From the NCBI GenBank assembly GCA_017857195.1, contig JAFMDM010000003.1, positions 1 to 37,488 on the forward strand: a stretch of 37,488 nucleotides of DNA. Reading direction: 5' to 3'. The notes below the pieces were generated by a model, which saw only the letters and a program-made list of their open reading frames with translations, was not told the origin of the DNA and searched no databases. This document shows positions 8,539 to 15,430 of the stretch, in pieces. Made by a program: the position numbers and the translations under genes. Numbering within the stretch: position 1 is the first letter of the stretch; the number at the start of each line of letters is the position of its first letter. The DNA is from Methanobacteriota archaeon (GTDB lineage Archaea > Thermoproteota > Thermoprotei_A > Sulfolobales > Sulfolobaceae).

Positions 8539-8717
8539 GGGGAGTTAAGATGACGATAGTCAGTGACTAAGATGTTGAGATGCAATAATAATGAATCCCT
8601 TACACTCTCTGGAAACCTAGAATTCCTTTACTTTCATATATGAGGAGATTTAACCGGGGAGTTTAATCATTGATTCAATGTGTCCTATTAATAACTACTC
8701 TTAACTGGGGAGTAAAA
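8539..8717 (+). repeat. Three GGGGAGT(T/A) direct repeats in the origin
   Basis: GGGGAGTTAA (8539-8548), GGGGAGTTTAA (8656-8666) and GGGGAGTAAAA (8707-8717) lie on the plus strand on the orc1 side of the origin. The last two extend to a shared TTAAC(C/T)GGGGAGT, 51 bp apart. They are not ORBs and may be sites for another Orc1/Cdc6 paralogue or origin factor. A 13-bp palindrome TAGTCAGTGACTA lies at 8557-8569. Confidence 0.5.
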
Positions 8718-8718
8718 G

Positions 8719-8738
8719 ACCCCTCTGTTTCCACTGGA
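8719..8738 (-). promoter_or_regulatory. Origin recognition box, ORB copy 1
   Basis: The minus strand reads TCCAGTGGAAACAGAGGGGT, matching the crenarchaeal ORB including its G-string. It is identical to copy 2 over the 20-bp core and about one base each side. Bound by Orc1-1. Confidence 0.95.
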
Positions 8739-8780
8739 AATCATCTCAGTTACATTTCATTATTTCATAACTACAGGGAG

Positions 8781-8800
8781 ACCCCTCTGTTTCCACTGGA
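8781..8800 (-). promoter_or_regulatory. Origin recognition box, ORB copy 2
   Basis: Same sequence and orientation as copy 1, placed 62 bp away, roughly six helical turns, so the two initiators should sit on the same DNA face. It borders the AT-rich segment. Confidence 0.95.
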
Positions 8801-8915
8801 AGGGCAGCTAGTGGAATAACGATATACTTAGCGGTTTGTATATTGGTTGTTAAGAACCTTTGAAATAACATCGGGATCTATTTTGAACGCATAGTTTCTT
8901 CACTCATCTGCAGTC

Positions 8916-8935
8916 TCCAGTAGAAACGGAGGGGT
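8916..8935 (+). promoter_or_regulatory. Origin recognition box, ORB copy 3 (inverted)
   Basis: The plus strand reads TCCAGTAGAAACGGAGGGGT, differing from copies 1 and 2 at two positions. Opposite orientation across the AT-rich segment. It ends about 10 bp from the stop codon of the neighbouring membrane-protein gene. Confidence 0.92.
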
Positions 8936-8944
8936 CCGCCAGTC

Positions 8945-9508
8945 CTAATAAGGTATGGAAACCTTGATCTTTGCCCTATCATTTATCACTGTGGCCTCCA
9001 CCACTACACCATTGCAGTTTTTCCTCATTGTAATAGTATCTTGAGCTACCTTCACCTTGAGTGGTGGACATTCCATCACGGTCTTTATTTTGCTCTTATA
9101 GTATGGATTCCTTATTTTCCTTAGAGCTCTGTCTAAAGACATCTTAAAAAGCGCGTTCGGATCGAATGATTGATCAATGTTCTTCAGCCACATCCTTATT
9201 TCCAGTCTTTCCTCATCATATGAGACCTCGATTTTATTGTAGAAGTTTATGGTCAGATAGGAAACTATTAGAGGAGCGGCCAACGAGTAAGCCAGGATAC
9301 CATAAATGAATTTTTGCAGTAATGGAAATCCGAAATATAGAAACAATGTACCTAACGCTGAGAGGGGAAGTGAGATTAAGACATATTTAATTGTCTGTAA
9401 GAAGTCCGAACTCTGCCTCCCGATCAGAACTCCGCTCAGGGGAGGACCAACTATTGGTATCAACGACGTAAAACTTGCAAGCTTTAAAAATGTCCTCCCC
9501 TCCACCAT
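8945..9508 (-). CDS. Membrane protein of unknown function beside the origin
   Basis: A 187-residue protein. Residues 1-90 hold two or three hydrophobic segments (FTSLIPIVGPPLSGVLIG; YVLISLPLSALGTLFLYFGF; IYGILAYSLAAPLIVSYL), followed by a soluble basic domain (SLDRALRKIRNPYYKSKIKT) of about 95 residues ending in beta-rich VVVEATVINDRAKIKVSIPY. I do not recognise the family. The ATG at 9508 has TTATTTATTAGG about 25 bp upstream on the minus strand. It ends just outside ORB copy 3 and reads towards the origin. Confidence 0.75.
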   Translation of the reverse strand: MVEGRTFLKLASFTSLIPIVGPPLSGVLIGRQSSDFLQTIKYVLISLPLSALGTLFLYFGFPLLQKFIYGILAYSLAAPLIVSYLTINFYNKIEVSYDEERLEIRMWLKNIDQSFDPNALFKMSLDRALRKIRNPYYKSKIKTVMECPPLKVKVAQDTITMRKNCNGVVVEATVINDRAKIKVSIPY

Positions 9509-9569
9509 GGGAAATACTTTGTGTTGAGCCTAATAAATAATTTTATCATATGTTCCGCCCTATCTACCC
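9509..9569. promoter_or_regulatory. Divergent promoter, membrane protein / crotonase
   Basis: A 61-bp gap holds both promoters. AATAAATAA read on the minus strand (about 9530-9540) serves the membrane protein, and AATTTTATC (about 9538-9547) serves the crotonase; each is about 25 bp from its start codon. The two TATA boxes overlap or abut, so the two genes probably compete for TBP/TFB. Confidence 0.6.
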
Positions 9570-10343
9570 ATGGAAACAATTTCCTTGGAAAGAAAAGATG
9601 GTGTGGTTAAGTTAATCCTCAATAGACCTGACAAGCTAAACGCAATAAATCCTACTATGCTGCAGGAGCTTGGGGCAATCCTCTCTAATCTGATTGAGGA
9701 TGATAGCGTAAAAGTTCTGGTCGTTACAGGAGCAGGCAGAGCATTCTGCGCCGGAGCTGATGTCAATGAGTTCACTAAATTGACCCCCTCTTCTGCTCTA
9801 AAGTTCTCACGTAACGGAAAAGAAATAATGAGGTCTATAGAGAACTTTCCTGTCCCAACGGTCGCCGCCATAAACGGTTATGCCTTAGGAGGAGGATTGG
9901 AACTGGCCTTGAGTTGTGATATTAGAATAGCTTCATCTGCGGCACAGTTGGGTCTACCTGAGATTAATTTGGGTATATTTCCAGGTTTCGGAGGTACTGT
10001 AAGATTGCCTAGACTGATCGGAAAGGCCAAGGCCTTGGAACTGATGTATACAGGGGATAGAGTAAGCGCTGAGGAGGCCATGAGATTGGGACTTGTTAAC
10101 AGAATGGTTCAATCAGAGAAGTTCGAAGAGGAGGTTACTGCTTTTACATCGAAACTGGCCTCAAAATCTCCAGCGATCTTGAGACTTCTCAAGGCGTCAG
10201 TTAATGCCTCCTCAAATTCCTCGGAGGAGGTTGGCTCAGAGGTAGAGAGTTTAGCTTGGGCCTCAGCTTTTTCAACCGACGATCAGAAGGAGGGAGTTAA
10301 GGCCTTTCTGGAAAGGAGGGAACCAAAATTCTTGGGGAGGTAA
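9570..10343 (+). CDS. Enoyl-CoA hydratase family, possible 3-hydroxypropionyl-CoA dehydratase
   Basis: A 257-residue crotonase that hydrates/dehydrates acyl-CoA thioesters. The oxyanion-hole segment is GRAFCAGADVNEFTKLTP (about 52-70). Both catalytic glutamates are present, in ALGGGLELALSCD (about 108-120) and LGLPEINLGIFPGFGG (about 128-143). The C-terminus FSTDDQKEGVKAFLERREP is the usual family ending. It closely resembles, from memory, the Metallosphaera enzyme that dehydrates 3-hydroxypropionyl-CoA in the 3-hydroxypropionate/4-hydroxybutyrate CO2-fixation cycle, but beta-oxidation paralogues look similar, so the substrate is inferred. The ATG at 9570 has a TATA box 25 bp upstream. Its stop directly abuts that of the convergent oxidoreductase gene. 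Confidence 0.9.
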   Translation: METISLERKDGVVKLILNRPDKLNAINPTMLQELGAILSNLIEDDSVKVLVVTGAGRAFCAGADVNEFTKLTPSSALKFSRNGKEIMRSIENFPVPTVAAINGYALGGGLELALSCDIRIASSAAQLGLPEINLGIFPGFGGTVRLPRLIGKAKALELMYTGDRVSAEEAMRLGLVNRMVQSEKFEEEVTAFTSKLASKSPAILRLLKASVNASSNSSEEVGSEVESLAWASAFSTDDQKEGVKAFLERREPKFLGR

Positions 10344-11585
10344 TTAATTTAAATACCCAAGCACCCGGCCTACGGCCTCCCATATTAGCTCCATATATGA
10401 TGGATGGGGAAAATGATACCTGAAGAGGTCTTCCATCCTGATTTTCCACTGTATAACAAGACCTATTATCGTGGCAATTTCCTCCGCTCTCTCTCCATAT
10501 ATGGCTCCGCCCACAATGTTTTCCCCCTCGTAGTAGATCTTTAAGAATCCCTCCGTCTCCCTGTCTGCCACTGCTCGAGGCAGGCTAGAGTAGCTCACCT
10601 TGACCGATTTACCCTCCAGCTTACCGATAGTGGCAATCTCTGGTTTACTATATATGATCTTAGGGACGATGGATCCATTGTACTCCCATTTTTCTCCAAC
10701 TGCATTAGCTCCAGCCACTATTCCTTGATGTATGGCTTCGTGGGCAGTGAAAGTCCCTGTCACATCACCGGCTCCATAGACGGCCTCTGAGCTCGTTTTC
10801 ATCCTACTGTCCACTCGTAGATATTTACCGTTTAGCTCCAATCCTAGACCATCTACATTAGGTCTTCTACCAAAGGTGAAGAGGGTTAGGTCCGACTCAA
10901 GAATCGAACCATCAGAGAGTTCAACCTTTCCTCCCTCTGTTTTAACGGCCTTCAGTCCTAAGTGTAGTTTTATTCCTTTCCTTATGAAGTTCGACTTAAC
11001 CGCGTTGGAGATGTCAAGATCGTTGCCTTGAAGTAATGAATTCGAGGATTCTACTACATGAACCTCCGCTCCCACTTGGGAAAGGAACCAGGCAAACTCG
11101 ATCCCTCCAGCACCTCCACCTATTACGATGACTCTCTTTCCCTTGAACTCGATATAGGGGAGTTCATCGGACGCCACTGTTCCTTGAACTTTGGGTTTAC
11201 TGGTCCCTGTGGCCACCACTACACTATCGTACGGGTAGCTCTGTGTTCCTACCCTCACTTCTCCATTTCCCAATTTAGCCACCCCAGAAATCACTTCAAT
11301 TCCATGACTCTCCAATAGATATTCAACCCCCTTAGAAACCCGGTTAGCGGCCTCTCTACCTATTTCTTGGAGTTCTGTTAGATCCACTTCTTTGGGCCTG
11401 AATTTTCCCAGAGATCCCATCAAGTTAACAGGATGGAACATGGCCTTGGATGGAATACACCCATAGAGGACACAGATTCCTCCCAACTTCTCATTTTCCT
11501 CTATTAGGGTAACTTTAGAGTGCCTTGAGGCAGTTAGAGAAGCATAGAGTCCCGCGGGTCCAGAACCAATAACGATCGCTCTCAT
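10344..11585 (-). CDS. Pyridine nucleotide-disulfide oxidoreductase (dihydrolipoamide dehydrogenase-like)
   Basis: A 413-residue FAD/NAD(P) flavoprotein. The FAD-binding GSGPAGLYAS begins at about residue 6, the redox disulfide is GGICVLYGCIPSKAM (about 33-47), the NAD-binding motif is VIVIGGGAGGIEFA (about 155-168), and a second FAD contact is AVYGAGDVTG. The C-terminal acid-base region HFPHPSYMELIWEA keeps the His-Pro and Glu of this family. The enzyme may act on lipoamide, CoA-disulfide or another disulfide; Sulfolobales carry several paralogues. The ATG at 11585 is chosen because the fold normally starts just before the dinucleotide motif. A GTG at 11618, in GTGA overlap with the upstream universal stress gene, is the alternative and would add 11 residues. 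The two genes look like an operon. Confidence 0.88.
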   Translation of the reverse strand: MRAIVIGSGPAGLYASLTASRHSKVTLIEENEKLGGICVLYGCIPSKAMFHPVNLMGSLGKFRPKEVDLTELQEIGREAANRVSKGVEYLLESHGIEVISGVAKLGNGEVRVGTQSYPYDSVVVATGTSKPKVQGTVASDELPYIEFKGKRVIVIGGGAGGIEFAWFLSQVGAEVHVVESSNSLLQGNDLDISNAVKSNFIRKGIKLHLGLKAVKTEGGKVELSDGSILESDLTLFTFGRRPNVDGLGLELNGKYLRVDSRMKTSSEAVYGAGDVTGTFTAHEAIHQGIVAGANAVGEKWEYNGSIVPKIIYSKPEIATIGKLEGKSVKVSYSSLPRAVADRETEGFLKIYYEGENIVGGAIYGERAEEIATIIGLVIQWKIRMEDLFRYHFPHPSYMELIWEAVGRVLGYLN

Positions 11586-11614
11586 GAGAACAGATTCACG
11601 TCCAGAACTAAAAA

Positions 11615-12040
11615 TCACTTAACTACCAATACGGGTATCTTAGCATCAGTTACGAGTCTTGTGGAGACGCTACCTAACATTATTCTCTTTAGGGTCGACA
11701 GTCCTCTACTTCCCGCCACTATGAGGTCCACTTTGTTCTTAGTGGAGTAATCCAGGATAGTACTTGCAGGATCTCCGTCAAGGGTAACAGCCTTGGCCTT
11801 TATTCCTTTGCCTGAAGCTACGGAGACAGCTTCCTCCACTATTGCTCTGGCCTTCTCATACATCGATCTCACAACCTCGTCTGGGATAGGGCTCACTCCA
11901 TTTGCAGCAAGGACAAGTGTATCCACCACATGTACAACATCAACTTCCGAGTTGAATTTGACAGCTAACTCCAAAGCCGCATTCAAAGCCCTCTTGGCAG
12001 GGTCAGAACCATCATAGGCCACAAGTATATGGGAGAACAT
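11615..12040 (-). CDS. Universal stress protein (UspA family)
   Basis: A 141-residue single-domain Usp. The N-terminus FSHILVAYDGSDPAKRAL and the ATP-binding signature GSRGLSTLKRIMLGSVS (G-x2-G-x9-G-S) near residue 110 place it in the ATP-binding subgroup; the ending is the standard IPVLVVK. The role is probably stress or energy sensing in the cytoplasm; specifics unknown. The ATG at 12040 follows an AT-rich stretch. It is first in a likely two-gene unit with the downstream disulfide oxidoreductase, which suggests redox-linked stress, though this is inference. Confidence 0.93.
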   Translation of the reverse strand: MFSHILVAYDGSDPAKRALNAALELAVKFNSEVDVVHVVDTLVLAANGVSPIPDEVVRSMYEKARAIVEEAVSVASGKGIKAKAVTLDGDPASTILDYSTKNKVDLIVAGSRGLSTLKRIMLGSVSTRLVTDAKIPVLVVK

Positions 12041-12094
12041 ATAACATTTTATGATTTAGAGAAATTAAGCCTATCTCATTTCTGATCCGTCTTA

Positions 12095-13267
12095 TCAATA
12101 AAGTTTTACATCTAATGTTAAGGAGGGAGTTGTGACTCTTCCATACCTCATAGGTTTCATGGTTCCCCCCTTAGTCTGCTCCAGGAACGTGACCGGATCC
12201 AGTACAAACTTTGTATAGGTTAACCCAATTTCTCCGGTCCTCTTTCTTACGACTTGAATTGGAACAATAACCAGCGATCTGTCATATGACTCTATCTCCC
12301 CTATTTCCTCCACTATCACCCGGCCCTCCTCTTTGCTTTCGCTGGTAATCCTTAAGTTAGTTGGTCGGGCGGTAAGTCGACCTTCTCTAATCCAAGTGGC
12401 TGACCTAGTGTTTGGCCTTCCAAATCTCCTCGAGATCGTGGAGTTCGTGAGGAAATCTATTCTCCCCTTTATGGCTATTGGAGAAGTCCTTAATCCCTCA
12501 GCATCGAACGATCTGCTGTAAGGAGAAAACTGCATTCTGGGATCTTCCGTCATTCGAAGATTCATCCCGACAGTCCCTCTGGGACCTGATGTCTCCGGGA
12601 AGAACATGGGGAGGATAAGCTTTTCTATTAGCTTCGCTGACACTTTGGGGCTTAGCTCAACTGTAATTTCTCCCTTTAACTCTATTTCTCCCAAAGATTC
12701 TGAGGAGAATTCTATCACTCTTCTAAGCTCTGGATCTTCTAACCTAGTAGATGAGGAGAATTCTTGTAAGTTCAATCCCGCTTCAATTTTCCTAAGGTAA
12801 ATCAGAGTTACGGTCTCCTCTAATCCCTTTCCTTCAGTACTCTGCACAGATCTGTTAATTTTTCCAACCATAACCTCTCCAGTCCACCTGCCCGAGGGAT
12901 CCATAAGTCTCAATTCATCCACAAGTTCTCTCCAGGACTCTTCTGGATTCAGCTTAGGGTCTTCAAGGTAACTTTCATCCAGTGGTTCAGGTGATATGAT
13001 TTCATTGTTAGGATCTGGCTCACCTCTGGCCAGTAAATTCTCGAGTAGATCTAAGGTATCACTTAATTCATCTGTTAATAGTTCAACGGCCCTGTTTCCC
13101 CTAACCGCCCTCACGTATAGGTTTTTCTCGATTTGATGAACGGGAGTTAGGTGGGCCTTTTTACGCACTAGAACAGTGTCCCTCTCCTCGGCATATATGG
13201 TACAGGCAATTCCTCGCTCCTTGGCCTTTGTCAGAAAAAGATCTATGTCATTCAATTTATTCACCAA
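12095..13267 (-). CDS. PmbA/TldE-like protein
   Basis: A 390-residue member of the TldD/PmbA family. In bacteria TldD and TldE form a heterodimeric metalloprotease that acts on unfolded peptides and peptide antibiotics; TldE is the non-catalytic partner. The TldE-like regions include VELSPKVSAKLIEKLILPMF, RMQFSPYSRSFDAEGLRTSP and the final YGRVTTPSLTLDVKLY, where active TldE would contact the partner. No HExxxH motif is seen, as expected for TldE. The start is TTG at 13267 or the adjoining GTG one codon later. It lies four bases after the upstream TldD-like gene, so the two are coupled. Confidence 0.85.
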   Translation of the reverse strand: MVNKLNDIDLFLTKAKERGIACTIYAEERDTVLVRKKAHLTPVHQIEKNLYVRAVRGNRAVELLTDELSDTLDLLENLLARGEPDPNNEIISPEPLDESYLEDPKLNPEESWRELVDELRLMDPSGRWTGEVMVGKINRSVQSTEGKGLEETVTLIYLRKIEAGLNLQEFSSSTRLEDPELRRVIEFSSESLGEIELKGEITVELSPKVSAKLIEKLILPMFFPETSGPRGTVGMNLRMTEDPRMQFSPYSRSFDAEGLRTSPIAIKGRIDFLTNSTISRRFGRPNTRSATWIREGRLTARPTNLRITSESKEEGRVIVEEIGEIESYDRSLVIVPIQVVRKRTGEIGLTYTKFVLDPVTFLEQTKGGTMKPMRYGRVTTPSLTLDVKLY

Positions 13268-13271
13268 CTCA

Positions 13272-14480
13272 TCAACGAAGGAGTATGAAAGGCGTTGTCA
13301 CTTTAATTGGAATTCTCCCAATCCACTCGATTGAAGTATATAGATCCTTGGAGCATTCAATAATGTTTTGAAGGAAGTTCTTCAAGTTCAGCTCAAGTTT
13401 TGTTCTAACAACCTTGTCCACTTCTCCTATCTTTCCGTCTCCTATGAGCTCGATTTGGTTACCCATAAGGGAAACGTTCCTTAGACGAAGAAGAATCAAG
13501 TCCTGTTGGTTGAGCTCACCCTCTATTTGATCCAGTGTATCGCCTTCACATTGGAAAACGATATTTCTGGGTGTGGGGGATGGTACTCCGCCTATTGTGG
13601 AGGCTCTACCGTTACCAGTTGGTCTAAGACCATAGTAGGCAGAGGAGGATCTGTCCGTCATCACATTAATCAACACACCATTCGATATGAGTGTTAGTTC
13701 TCTCCCCTCCACTCCCTCATCATCTACGAAAAGATTAGATGCCGAACTTAATGGAGCAGGAAGGTCCTTAACTTGAACGTGTTCAACCCCTACCCTTTCA
13801 TCGATCTTCAATTGATCTGGAGGTTCTGGAGAGGCCGTCTTTATCCATAGAAGAAGTAGTTTGGAAACCAACCTTGGTGTTAATAATATTCTTTTGGGAT
13901 AATTATTAAACCAACTGGCCTTTCTTTCCATTGTCCTCATCTCTAGAGCCTCATCTACCAGTTTTTCAACTATCTCTGGTGAGGGTGGAACGAGTCCTCC
14001 AGTAACTCTCCATTCCTCTCCATCTCCTATCTTAATAAAGAAAAATTTCCATCTTTGCTCTATTTCTCTTTCATCTGTACTTAAATACTCTTTTTTCCAG
14101 TCCTCTTCTATTAATTCCACCTCTACATCTTTAATTTTGGGAAGATCTTGAAGCAAAGAATAGATGGATAGCCCCTCATCAATGGGGGAACTCAGTTCAA
14201 TCTTGGCTGGTTTCAGTCTAACTACTTTCCCCCTCTCGTCTCCAAATGAGAGTTTGGCCACCTCTCCTCCCTTGACATTATCTAATTGATTAGTAGAAAC
14301 TACTCCCCAATTTCCCCTAAACAATCCCCTTACAAGCAAACCCTTCTCGTTTCTCCGTCTAGGTATCCCTTCTCCTAACCTTATGATATTTGAATTAACA
14401 AATTCAGCCCTCAGGTCAGCGAACTCGGCGCCTGAAGAAGTTATCTCCTCTAAAATCTTCCTCCCTTGATCAAGGATCAA
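13272..14480 (-). CDS. TldD-like protein lacking the HExxxH zinc-protease motif
   Basis: A 402-residue TldD/PmbA family protein. The N-terminus (ILEEITSSGAEFADLRAEFV) and LFVDDEGVEGRELTLISNGVLINVM match the general TldD pattern DDEGxxxxxxxLIxNGxL. Where TldD should carry HExxxH the sequence reads NYPKRILLTPRLVSKLLLLWIKTASP, with no histidine-glutamate pair anywhere in the protein. It therefore probably has no metalloprotease activity, and the operon seems to encode two TldE-like subunits. The start is TTG at 14480, six bases after the FAH-family gene stop. A three-gene operon is likely (FAH hydrolase, this gene, PmbA-like). Alternatively the catalytic subunit is encoded elsewhere. Confidence 0.78.
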   Translation of the reverse strand: MILDQGRKILEEITSSGAEFADLRAEFVNSNIIRLGEGIPRRRNEKGLLVRGLFRGNWGVVSTNQLDNVKGGEVAKLSFGDERGKVVRLKPAKIELSSPIDEGLSIYSLLQDLPKIKDVEVELIEEDWKKEYLSTDEREIEQRWKFFFIKIGDGEEWRVTGGLVPPSPEIVEKLVDEALEMRTMERKASWFNNYPKRILLTPRLVSKLLLLWIKTASPEPPDQLKIDERVGVEHVQVKDLPAPLSSASNLFVDDEGVEGRELTLISNGVLINVMTDRSSSAYYGLRPTGNGRASTIGGVPSPTPRNIVFQCEGDTLDQIEGELNQQDLILLRLRNVSLMGNQIELIGDGKIGEVDKVVRTKLELNLKNFLQNIIECSKDLYTSIEWIGRIPIKVTTPFILLR

Positions 14481-14486
14481 ATAATC

Positions 14487-15365
14487 TCACTGCCGTTGCT
14501 CTCTCTTGACCCTGTTTCTTAAGGTACCTATACCGTCTACGGTAACTTCTACCACATCTCCTTCCGCGAGATATCTATTTCCACTGAACTCAGCCACTCC
14601 TGAGGGAGTTCCAGTTGTAATTATATCACCTGGTTCAAGCGTAATTCCTCTGCTCACGTAACTTATGAGTTCTTCAGGGCCAAATATCATATCATCGGTG
14701 ATTCCTTCCTGTCTTATCTCGCCATTGACCTTGGTTATTATTTTCGCAGGCCACTTCACCTCTTCCTTAGTTGCGATCCAAGGGCCCATTGGCAACGCTG
14801 TATCTACTCCCTTTCCAAGGACCCAATTTAGACCATATGGATGTCTTTCCGGATACTGCATATCCCTTATACTGACATCATTGACTATTGTGTAGCCAAA
14901 CACATAATCCATAGCCCTTTCTCTTGGAATGTACTTCCCCTTTTTCCCTATGACTATCCCTATCTCTCCCTCATAATCCACTCGAGAGCTGCCCTGAGGC
15001 AAAATTATCTCTTCCTCTGGACCTATGATAGCATTAGGGAACTTGGTGAAGAAGTATGGTTCCTCTGGAGGCTTAGTGGAGCTCTCCTTCGAATGACTTC
15101 TGAAGTTTACCGCGGGAAGAAAGATCTTTCTTGGTGTTAAGGGAGCAAGAAGTTTCTCCACATTAACCTCTACCAGTGAGTCAAGTCTTAGAAGTTTGAA
15201 AGCCGCCAGGAAGTTTTTCATATCTGATAATACGGCCTCTATCCCATCCTGAGGTAGTGAGAGGAAAGAATGGTCCCTTACGATTACAACTCTCCTCTCA
15301 CTCCCCACTTTAGCCATGCCAAGTAGCATGCTCAAAAGGTTTATCGGTCGCATAAAAACTTTCAT
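14487..15365 (-). CDS. Fumarylacetoacetate hydrolase (FAH) family protein
   Basis: Up to 292 residues, with the FAH C-terminal domain: KIFLPAVNFRSHSKES, RVDYEGEIGIVIGKKGKYI (the ExE metal ligands), YTIVNDVSIRDMQ, WVLGKGVDTALPMGPW and LEPGDIITTGTPSGV. Family members cleave or dehydrate beta-keto acids with Mg2+ or Mn2+; Sulfolobus 2-keto-3-deoxyarabinonate dehydratase is a distant relative, but the substrate here is not clear. The start is uncertain. GTTTTTATG overlaps the annotated ATG itself and is about 26 bp before codon 13 (MLLGMAKVG), so the true start may be that or MAKVG at codon 17. It heads the TldD/PmbA-like operon. Confidence 0.87.
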   Translation of the reverse strand: MKVFMRPINLLSMLLGMAKVGSERRVVIVRDHSFLSLPQDGIEAVLSDMKNFLAAFKLLRLDSLVEVNVEKLLAPLTPRKIFLPAVNFRSHSKESSTKPPEEPYFFTKFPNAIIGPEEEIILPQGSSRVDYEGEIGIVIGKKGKYIPRERAMDYVFGYTIVNDVSIRDMQYPERHPYGLNWVLGKGVDTALPMGPWIATKEEVKWPAKIITKVNGEIRQEGITDDMIFGPEELISYVSRGITLEPGDIITTGTPSGVAEFSGNRYLAEGDVVEVTVDGIGTLRNRVKREQRQ

Positions 15366-15430
15366 AGCACGGACTATAGAGCAGCTTGAATTCCTTAATT
15401 TTTCAGGAGAAACGAACTGTCTACTAACAG

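Larger units (their letters stand above)
8490..8944. other. oriC1: Chromosomal replication origin, oriC1 type
   Basis: A 455-bp gene-free region beside orc1-1. It contains two identical ORB elements pointing one way (8719-8738 and 8781-8800) and a third of opposite orientation (8916-8935). Between the second and third is about 110 bp of AT-rich DNA (for example GATATACTTAGCGG and TTTGTATATTGGTTG), the expected unwinding zone. This arrangement is that of Sulfolobus oriC1 as I know it. The orc1-proximal half also holds three GGGGAGT(T/A) repeats and a 13-bp palindrome, listed separately. Confidence 0.95.

Noticed and set aside
8717-8935. Short repeats resembling a CRISPR array
   Set aside because: Only three copies, one inverted, irregular spacing, and they match the ORB origin motif beside orc1.
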